Below, one piece after another: positions 58,501-64,000 of a stretch of DNA of 64,000 nucleotides (positions are counted from its first letter, which is position 1; every line of letters starts with the position of its first letter). Source of the stretch: Candidatus Saccharibacteria bacterium (lineage in GTDB: Bacteria; Patescibacteriota; Saccharimonadia; Saccharimonadales; Saccharimonadaceae); contig CP066696.1 in assembly GCA_016432585.1 (NCBI GenBank), positions 638,113 through 702,112 on the forward strand, in the 5' to 3' direction. The notes below the pieces were generated by a model. It did no database searches. It was given only the letters and a program-made list of their open reading frames with translations, and had not been told where the DNA came from. The position numbers and the translations under genes were made by a program.

Positions 58501-59529
58501 TTATACGTGACCCCCAGCGAGCGCGAGCAAAATACCAATAAATCCGGTCACACAAGCAATCACCCAAAAACGCATTGTTACTTTTGTCTCGGGCCAGCCC
58601 AAAGCCTCTAAATGATGGTGGATTGGCGCTGATATAAAGACTTTACGGTGAAAAATCTTCTTGCTAAGAATCTGAATAGAGCTTGAGCCCGCCTCGATAA
58701 CAAAGATAACGCCAATTATTGGAAGAAGGAATAGTGTGTTCGTAAGCATAGCCACCACGCCCAAGCTTGTGCCAAAGGCAAAGCTTCCAACGTCGCCCAT
58801 AAAGAACCTTGCTGGGTAAATATTGAACCACAAGTAGCTTAAAAGCGCACCAACAACCGTAAAACAGAACCCAGCCAAGAATTCTTGCCCTTGCAAAAGC
58901 GCAATAACACCAAATGTACCAAAGCTGATTGCAAGCAGCCCACCCGCAAGACCGTCGAGCCCGTCGCTAATATTAACCGCGTTGCTCGTGGCAACAATCG
59001 CAAGAACAAACAGAGGTACGATAAGCCAGCCAAGAGCAAGATCACCAAGAAACGGCAAGTGCACACTATCAACGCCTAGTTTTACGTAAAAGAACCAGGC
59101 CAGCGCAAGCGCGAGAACCGTGATCATCGTAAACTTCAGGCTCGATCGCAAACCAGCAACACCAGTCCCCTGCCCGCGTATATTGATAATATCATCTAAA
59201 AGCCCTACGGCACCGCCACCCAGCAGAGCAGCCAATGGCAGCCATGTTTCAGCGCGGTTAAGGTTAAATCCAAGCGTTACAACAGCAATCGCAAGCACAC
59301 CAATAATTCCCGCCATAGTAGGGATATTACGTTTGAACTTGTCGGCGTGCAGCTTGGTAAAAACCTCTAGCTTTTCACCCGTTGTGCTTGTTGTGCGCTG
59401 TTTTTTCCAAAACTTATAACGATACGCGGCAAAGGTATAGATTGGCGTTAAAACCATGGCAAACAGGAACGCGCCCACACTGAGCGTAAATATTGCCGTA
59501 AGATTATGTGTTAGTTCAATGAGCGTCAT
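58501..59529 (-). CDS. mraY: Phospho-MurNAc-pentapeptide translocase MraY
   Basis: Makes lipid I from UDP-MurNAc-pentapeptide and undecaprenyl phosphate. 342 residues, about ten helices. Active-site pieces: NIPTMAGI, AVGLLDDIINIRGQGTG (the paired Asp), ATSNAVNISDGLDGLAGG, FFMGDVGSFAFG and SAPIHHHLEALGW (His-rich loop). 6 nt downstream of ftsI. Its precursor enzymes MurC-F are not encoded nearby. Confidence 0.96.
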   Translation of the reverse strand: MTLIELTHNLTAIFTLSVGAFLFAMVLTPIYTFAAYRYKFWKKQRTTSTTGEKLEVFTKLHADKFKRNIPTMAGIIGVLAIAVVTLGFNLNRAETWLPLAALLGGGAVGLLDDIINIRGQGTGVAGLRSSLKFTMITVLALALAWFFYVKLGVDSVHLPFLGDLALGWLIVPLFVLAIVATSNAVNISDGLDGLAGGLLAISFGTFGVIALLQGQEFLAGFCFTVVGALLSYLWFNIYPARFFMGDVGSFAFGTSLGVVAMLTNTLFLLPIIGVIFVIEAGSSSIQILSKKIFHRKVFISAPIHHHLEALGWPETKVTMRFWVIACVTGFIGILLALAGGHV

Positions 59530-59535
59530 CGTTTT

Positions 59536-61284
59536 CTATCCCTTCGGTTGTAATTTCATGTAGTCGAGGAGCCAGTTTGAGATATCTGTGAATATCGGCA
59601 TTGCGTGCTTGCCGCCTTCGAGATTCATATGCTTGCCCGATACTTGCACCATTATGACATATCGCGGCGTTTTCTGGCTATCTCCACCAAATCCCAGGTA
59701 CGTACCAATCGTTTGATCGTTGACATATTTTCCGTTCTCGATTGTTTGCGAAGTACCTGTTTTACCACCGGTGTAGTACCCTTTTTTATCTTTAGAGGAG
59801 TGAAACGCAGCGCGGGCATCGTGCACCATTGTGCGCATTTCGCTCGATGCACTTGCGCTCATAACATTTTGCCTCGATGGTTTTGCAGCCGCAGGTTTTA
59901 GTACGCCCGTATCGGGGTCGAGCGTTCCCGCGATGACGGTTGGCGCATAGTATGTACCCCCGTTGATAATCGTGCTGAAGGCTGCGCACACCTGAACCAT
60001 TGTCACATCAAGACCCTGCCCAAAGGCCATGTTCGAATAACGTACAGCACCACCATCTTGATCGGTCGGCGGAATCACCGTTCCCTTAGCTTCGTTTGCC
60101 AGCTCGATTCCTGTTAATTCTCCCAAGCCAAACTTATTGTGAAAATAATCGTACATGGTGTTGCGAGCTTGTAGATTAATACTTTTGCCATCGCCAAGGC
60201 GCTGCGCCACGGTGACAAACCCTGTATTTAGCGAGTAGTTGAGCGCGTGCTGGAATGTAATATTGCCGGTTTGCCCTTTTGTGGCATTTGTAATTGTGCG
60301 GTCCTCAACCTTAATATAGTCGGTATTATTGTAGGTAGAAGTCGATGACACGACACCTTTGTCTAGCCCCACGGCCATAGTTAACGCCTTAACATCAGAA
60401 CCTGGCTCGTATGGCGCACTAATTGTTGCGTTATTAAACGCAGATGCATCGGTCACCTTGTTGTATTGGCCTGGGCTATAGGTAGGAAGGTTTGCCATAG
60501 CAAGCACCTTGCCTGTTTGTGGATCCATAATCATAACACTGCCGTTTGTCGCCCCAGTGCGCTTAAGACCAGCAGCAAGGGCTTTTTCGGTATACGATTG
60601 AATGTTGCGATCAACCGTCGTTACGATTGCGTCGCCGTCTTTTGCCGGCTCCTTGATGTTTTTGTCGCCAATAGTCAAAGGTACGTTACTGACATCTGTC
60701 ACCGACACGAGCATACCGTCAAGCCCCGTTAAACGCTCGTTGAGCGCCTCTTCAAGCCCGTACTGCCCCTTCCCTTCAGTATTCACAAACCCTAGCGTTT
60801 GCGCGGCAAGCTTGCCTTCGGGGTATACGCGCTGACTCTCTTCCTGAAAACCAATACCACGAAGCCCCTCTTCTTTCATCATTTCAGCTTGCTTGCGTGT
60901 TACTTTTGTTGCAAGTATTTGGTAGCGTGTCTCTTTTTTGGCCAGTAAGCCATCGAGATTAGAACGGGCGTTGCCACCAGCGACGCGCTTAATTAAGTCT
61001 GTTACTTTTTGCGGCTCATCTATAACTTTTGGGTCGGCAAAGACAGTATAAACGGTCTCGTTGAGCACCAAAGGCACTGGTGTCGTGCCGTCCATTGCGT
61101 AAATCTCGCCACGCTTCGCCGGAAGAACCCATTGCTTCTGCTGCTCTTTGCGTGCCTGATCAACATAATGATCATGCTGAATAATCTGAAGGTAAAAAAG
61201 CCGTACGACAAAAACCGCCATCACCGCAAGGGTTAATATGGCGAGTATTCGTGGCCGGCTTCCTTTTTCTAAATCTAGCTGCAT
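59536..61284 (-). CDS. ftsI: Penicillin-binding protein, FtsI-type transpeptidase
   Basis: Septal peptidoglycan cross-linking enzyme. 582 residues. An N-terminal helix (ILAILTLAVMAVFVVRLFYL), a pedestal domain, and the transpeptidase with S-x-x-K as EPGSDVKALT (Ser about residue 293), S-x-N as NYSLNTGF and KTG as GGKTGTSQTIENGKY. The position between ftsL and mraY supports FtsI rather than a lateral PBP2. No PASTA domain at the C-terminus. Confidence 0.95.
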   Translation of the reverse strand: MQLDLEKGSRPRILAILTLAVMAVFVVRLFYLQIIQHDHYVDQARKEQQKQWVLPAKRGEIYAMDGTTPVPLVLNETVYTVFADPKVIDEPQKVTDLIKRVAGGNARSNLDGLLAKKETRYQILATKVTRKQAEMMKEEGLRGIGFQEESQRVYPEGKLAAQTLGFVNTEGKGQYGLEEALNERLTGLDGMLVSVTDVSNVPLTIGDKNIKEPAKDGDAIVTTVDRNIQSYTEKALAAGLKRTGATNGSVMIMDPQTGKVLAMANLPTYSPGQYNKVTDASAFNNATISAPYEPGSDVKALTMAVGLDKGVVSSTSTYNNTDYIKVEDRTITNATKGQTGNITFQHALNYSLNTGFVTVAQRLGDGKSINLQARNTMYDYFHNKFGLGELTGIELANEAKGTVIPPTDQDGGAVRYSNMAFGQGLDVTMVQVCAAFSTIINGGTYYAPTVIAGTLDPDTGVLKPAAAKPSRQNVMSASASSEMRTMVHDARAAFHSSKDKKGYYTGGKTGTSQTIENGKYVNDQTIGTYLGFGGDSQKTPRYVIMVQVSGKHMNLEGGKHAMPIFTDISNWLLDYMKLQPKG

Positions 61285-61290
61285 AGTTTC

Positions 61291-61641
61291 CTATTGGCTT
61301 ACATAGTCTGTCTGAGCCGGAGTCGTCATCTCCCTGGCAACGCTGCTGTTTTGAACGTTTTCTAGCGCAGTAAGGCGCGCGTTTTCAACTTCAAGGTCAG
61401 TCTTCTGCGTTGTAAGGTCGGCAATCTTGCTGTCGATCTTTTGCGCTTCGTAGTCGTAGCTGGTCGCACGAGTAGCCTGCGTAAGGTAGATCAAACCGAG
61501 CACTGTAATCATAAGAGCAACAAGCACCGTATGCGTCACGGGGCCGAGTTTGATGTTCGAGGCAAATGCAACGGTATTTTGGTTGCGATTCCAGTTGCCT
61601 GAACGGCGTGGGCTAAATTGTGTAGATCGTTGGTAAGACAT
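61291..61641 (-). CDS. ftsL: FtsL/DivIC-like septum protein
   Basis: 116 residues: a basic, Asn/Gln-rich cytosolic N-terminus, one helix (HTVLVALMITVLGLIYL) and an extracellular coiled coil (QKIDSKIADLTTQKTDLEVENARLTALEN). Typical FtsL/FtsB form and located between rsmH and ftsI. Similarity in this family is mainly structural, so the name rests on layout and position. Start at the ATG at 61641. Confidence 0.83.
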   Translation of the reverse strand: MSYQRSTQFSPRRSGNWNRNQNTVAFASNIKLGPVTHTVLVALMITVLGLIYLTQATRATSYDYEAQKIDSKIADLTTQKTDLEVENARLTALENVQNSSVAREMTTPAQTDYVSQ

Positions 61642-61672
61642 TTTTATTTTTCAGCTTTATTTTTATTTTGGT

Positions 61673-61707
61673 GAAGCGCCCGACCGCTGTATGCGGCCCG
61701 GCGCTTC
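61673..61707 (-). promoter_or_regulatory. Stem-loop between micro-ORF and ftsL
   Basis: GAAGCGCC / GGCGCTTC with an inner ACCGC/GCGGC stem, 32 nt before the ftsL start, with no U-tract. Possible attenuator, mRNA processing site or weak insulator. Confidence 0.5.
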
Positions 61708-61714
61708 GGGTTTG

Positions 61715-61780
61715 TTAGTTAAAACGGACAGTAACTTGTGTTTCTACTGATGCGTTTTGTACTGGAATGTGAACTGGCAT
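61715..61780 (-). CDS. Candidate 21-residue micro-ORF in the dcw cluster
   Basis: ATG-to-TAA frame of 21 codons, MPVHIPVQNASVETQVTVRFN, between rsmH and ftsL. AAAGGG lies 9 nt before the ATG and a strong stem-loop follows the stop. It may be a leader peptide or a conserved small protein; composition is not hydrophobic. Alternatively a chance frame. Confidence 0.45.
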   Translation of the reverse strand: MPVHIPVQNASVETQVTVRFN

Positions 61781-61807
61781 GGTGTTTTGCCCTTTCGTTT
61801 TTTTGTT

Positions 61808-62725
61808 TTATTTTTTCACTGCGACACGCAATTTTGCACTGCGTGAACGCGGATTGTGAACGTCGTAAATGTCCCCTGCTATCGGCTTTTTGGTCAGGAC
61901 GTCGAGCTCGGCTTCGTAACCAGCATTCTTCTGTTCGTTGAAATACTGTTTAACGAGCCGGTCTTCTAAACTATGGAAGCTGATGATGCCGATTCTTCCA
62001 CCTGGCTTTAAAAGCTGTGGAATTAACGGTAACAGTTCTTCAACTTGCCGCAGTTCTTCATTGACCGCGATACGGAGCGCTTGAAAGGTGCGCGTAGCTG
62101 GGTGGGTTTTCTTCCACTTGCCTACGTAAACTTGCTTGACGATGCTTGCGAGCTCCTCGGTGGTGTTGAATGGCCGATTTTCGGTAATTGCCTTCGCTAT
62201 TCGCTTGGCAAAACCGGTCGGTTCTTCGCCGTATGTCTTGATAATGCGCGTTAGTTCATCAGCTGAGGCTGTATTTACCAGCGTTTTCGCTGATACCTCT
62301 TGCCGATTATCCATTCGCATATCGAGCGGACCACTATTTGTAAAGGAAAACCCTCGTTCGCTTTTGTCGAGCTGTGGTGATGACACCCCCAAATCAACAA
62401 GAATGATATTGAACTGCTTCCCTTCCTCGACGAGCTGTTTTGCAGCGGCGACGAAATCGGTATGCAGTAGCCTGACACCTTTTTCAGTAAACTCACCAAG
62501 TTCTGCAATTGCAAAACTATCGCGGTCAACTAAAACAGAGTCAGCATAGTTTTCGGTTAAAGCTAAGACGCGCCTCGCATGACCACCGTACCCAGCCGTG
62601 AGATCGAGATAATTCTCGCCCTCTTTAGGGTGAAGTGCTTCAAGCGTCGCATCTAGTAAAACCGGAACATGTAATCGAAATTCCTGTGGAACCTCTTGTT
62701 GTGGTGGATGTTCTTTGATACTCAT
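61808..62725 (-). CDS. rsmH: 16S rRNA m4C1402 methyltransferase RsmH (MraW)
   Basis: 305 residues. N-terminal HVPVLLDATLEALHPKEGENYLDLTAGYGGHARRVL is the substrate and SAM-loop signature. Later motifs ILVDLGVSSPQLDKSERGFSFTNSGPLDMRMD, KTHPATRTFQALRIAVNEEL and GGRIGIISFHSLEDRLVKQYF complete the family. TATAGT (62736-62741) lies 10 nt before the ATG, so rsmH has its own leaderless promoter separate from mraZ. Confidence 0.96.
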   Translation of the reverse strand: MSIKEHPPQQEVPQEFRLHVPVLLDATLEALHPKEGENYLDLTAGYGGHARRVLALTENYADSVLVDRDSFAIAELGEFTEKGVRLLHTDFVAAAKQLVEEGKQFNIILVDLGVSSPQLDKSERGFSFTNSGPLDMRMDNRQEVSAKTLVNTASADELTRIIKTYGEEPTGFAKRIAKAITENRPFNTTEELASIVKQVYVGKWKKTHPATRTFQALRIAVNEELRQVEELLPLIPQLLKPGGRIGIISFHSLEDRLVKQYFNEQKNAGYEAELDVLTKKPIAGDIYDVHNPRSRSAKLRVAVKK

Positions 62726-62735
62726 AAACCCCTTT

Positions 62736-62741
62736 ACTATA
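62736..62741 (-). promoter_or_regulatory. -10 box for leaderless rsmH
   Basis: TGT-TATAGT on the minus strand, 10 nt before the ATG at 62725. Confidence 0.58.
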
Positions 62742-62758
62742 ACATGTATTGGCGTTTA

Positions 62759-62994
62759 CTCGAGATCACCTAACTGGCAGCAGGATATTTTTGTTTTTTT
62801 GGTGTGTTTGTTTTTGTGTATAAGTGTCCAAACGTACTTTGGTTACTGTGTAACTCATAATCGTTTGGTTGAGAGACTTATGTGTGTGAGGTGGAGTTTT
62901 TTGGGAGGTGTTGTGTTTAGAGGAAGGTGCGTCGGCGCTTTTTAATGTGGTGCCGAATAGCCACTACCCATACTGCCAGATAGTTGATCTCGAG
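62759..62994. repeat. 22-bp imperfect inverted repeat between mraZ and rsmH
   Basis: CTCGAGATCACCTAACTGGCAG (22 nt, 62759-62780) is inverted at 62973-62994 with two mismatches, spanning about 190 nt. The inner arm can alternatively pair with CTATCTG just beyond it (63008-63015), giving a local hairpin. The whole 62726-63052 interval is T/G-rich on the plus strand and carries no gene that I can support. Confidence 0.6.
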
Positions 62995-63052
62995 AGTTGT
63001 ATCTCTTTACTATCTGTGGTCCGAATTATTAAAGAACAAAGGCAGCTAGTAA

Positions 63053-63415
63053 CTATACGTCGGCATCTGCGGGTAAAATCCGCCAATATGCTCCAGCACG
63101 AACCGCTATCAGCTCACGATCAATTCCGGCATAATCGAGCAAGTGTTGTTCAATCGTTACGCGACCTTGTTTTTGGTCGAGCTCTGCACCGGTTTTTCCG
63201 CGCCTGAATCGTACGTTGAGGTCGGCAACTCTCTCATCGAGAATGCTTCCACCCAGCGCAGGTTCGACTTCCCTATCCCATACCGTTTGTGGGTACAGGT
63301 GGAGGTACTTACCAAACCCTCGGGTTAGTACAACGCCACTCGCGAATTCATTTCGAAGCTCGGTCGGTATTGTTAACCGACGCTTGTCGTCAAGCTTTCG
63401 TTCGAAATAATCCAT
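63053..63415 (-). CDS. mraZ: Transcriptional regulator MraZ
   Basis: First gene of the dcw cluster and its usual autorepressor. 120 residues, shorter than the common 140-150. AbrB-like repeats: DYFERKLDDKRRLTIPTELRNEF (first) and NVRFRRGKTGAELDQKQGRVTIEQHLLDYAGI (second, with the D-x-x-G-R signature). The end RAGAYWRILPADADV is abbreviated. The leader upstream carries repeats like those bound by MraZ elsewhere. Confidence 0.9.
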   Translation of the reverse strand: MDYFERKLDDKRRLTIPTELRNEFASGVVLTRGFGKYLHLYPQTVWDREVEPALGGSILDERVADLNVRFRRGKTGAELDQKQGRVTIEQHLLDYAGIDRELIAVRAGAYWRILPADADV

Positions 63416-63498
63416 TCCGCTTGTGGGATTGCCTTCTGCCGTATGGGCTCACGCTTAGTTATTTTAATGCTAGTGGTGTTTGTTTTGTTTGGTGGTGT

Positions 63499-63583
63499 TA
63501 CCCACTTCTTTCCACTGGTCTTACTATAATACCCACAACTACCCACGACAACCCCCAATTTTATATTGCTTATAGTTACCCAC
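63499..63583 (-). promoter_or_regulatory. MraZ-type operator and promoter
   Basis: On the minus strand GTGGGTA occurs at 63546-63540 and 63536-63530, exactly 10 bp apart, with a degenerate third copy (GGGGGTT, 63556-63550) in phase. Further single copies are at 63583-63577 and 63505-63499. The -10 TATAGT (63528-63523) follows directly. MraZ proteins are known to bind 10-bp-spaced TGGG-type direct repeats. Confidence 0.8.
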
Positions 63584-63588
63584 AGGCT

Positions 63589-63610
63589 TTATCCACAGAT
63601 TTGTGGATAA
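63589..63610. promoter_or_regulatory. Inverted pair of DnaA boxes
   Basis: TTATCCACA (63589-63597) and TGTGGATAA (63602-63610) face each other across 4 nt. It lies just upstream of the MraZ operator, and could couple the division genes to DnaA or mark a replication element. Confidence 0.55.
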
Positions 63611-63690
63611 CCATAATAGCCAACAGTGGTCAACAAAAAACGCTCCCTATAGCAAAGAGCGCGTTCTTGGATATCTTGTCCACAACCCGG

Positions 63691-64000
63691 CTAAAACAAG
63701 AGTTCGAGCGCCCCTTTTAAGCCCGTGACGCTCGTAACGCCCGCAGGCAACGTTCCCGCCTGAGACGGCAACACTTCTCCGCTCGGATCTTGAATATGAA
63801 CTCCCACGACGCCCTCGGGCATATCCTGAAAACTAACCGCCTTATCGTCAAGAAATATAATTTTCTTCACACGTAGGGGCCGAAAATCCTTTGTTAGTGC
63901 CGGAGGAATAATAAAGCCATCGTCTCGCCTCCAGCCAGACAGTAATTCGCCCTTTTCTTTAATATTAGTAACGATATGCGGGATAGATAAAAATCCAGCA
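63691..64000 (-). CDS. HAD-like hydrolase, C-terminal part (start beyond window)
   Basis: Minus-strand open frame running off the window, stop TAG at 63691-63693; about 102 residues visible. The segment RVKKIIFLDDKAVSFQDMPEGVVGVHIQD looks like the HAD motif III/IV end (hydrophobic strand, D-D-K, then a helix and glycine). The tail is PSGEVLPSQAGTLPAGVTSVTGLKGALELLF. Without the N-terminal nucleophile motif the assignment is tentative. Confidence 0.5.
   Translation of the reverse strand, partial: AGFLSIPHIVTNIKEKGELLSGWRRDDGFIIPPALTKDFRPLRVKKIIFLDDKAVSFQDMPEGVVGVHIQDPSGEVLPSQAGTLPAGVTSVTGLKGALELLF

Noticed and set aside
1-64000. CRISPR arrays, insertion sequences, prophage
   Set aside because: No regularly spaced repeats, transposase, integrase or phage structural genes were seen in any frame.

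Overview
The window looks like the chromosome of a Candidatus Saccharibacteria (TM7)/Patescibacteria member. This is judged from gene content and style, since no search could be run. There is a compact F-type ATP synthase operon, phosphoketolase plus acetate kinase for fermentation, a division/cell-wall (dcw) cluster stripped of its Mur ligases, sortase, prepilin-like surface proteins and several two-component systems. The genetic code is standard. There are no IS elements and no CRISPR arrays.

Layout: 1-3.2 kb ATP synthase (minus strand); 3.4-5.6 kb a pilin/RCC1/ricin surface protein; 5.7-7.8 kb glutaredoxin and an ABC-F ATPase; 7.8-9.8 kb a tandem array of three paralogous orphan genes; 9.8-13.7 kb two glycosyltransferases, a hydrolase and pyrH; 13.8-17.1 kb GC-rich orphan genes around smpB; 17.1-20.8 kb a nucleotide-maintenance operon (xth, Gmk-like, NUDIX, YjeF-like); 20.8-24.8 kb tRNA-Leu, sortase, PEGA and DUF4367-like proteins; 24.8-30.2 kb gltX, then DUF3048-histidine kinase-response regulator, then a TrmB-like regulator; 30-34.6 kb HD protein, ackA, xfp; 36.3 kb tRNA-Glu; 37.4-40.5 kb a second two-component pair with Pro/Gln-rich tails; 40.5-43.3 kb RsuA-family synthase, der, pth; 43.3-47.5 kb more GC-rich orphans, a ZIP transporter and dprA; 47.5-54 kb topA, a sigma4/HARE-HTH protein and a HerA/TraG-like ATPase; 55.1-63.4 kb the dcw cluster (ftsQ, murG, ftsW, mraY, ftsI, ftsL, rsmH, mraZ).

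Two expression styles coexist. Many core genes appear leaderless: a TATAAT-like -10 box lies about 7-14 nt before the ATG, usually with no Shine-Dalgarno. Scattered between core genes are thirteen mostly very GC-rich orphan genes. Their codons differ (GAG, CTG, GTC and GCC rich). Several have near-consensus -35/-10 promoters, most have a leader and a Shine-Dalgarno, and most are followed by a private GC-rich hairpin. They include membrane proteins, a lipoprotein and a CDP-alcohol phosphatidyltransferase. One is preceded by a perfect TGTGA-N6-TCACA (CRP/GlxR-type) site, and the phosphoketolase operon has another. My working inference is that these are mobile or host-derived single-gene cassettes, possibly from or directed at an actinobacterial host.

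Other points: a candidate structured RNA at 45.15-45.27 kb, an MraZ-type operator upstream of mraZ, a 22-bp inverted repeat between mraZ and rsmH, and a roughly 800-bp AT-rich non-coding stretch bounded by a 19-bp direct repeat.
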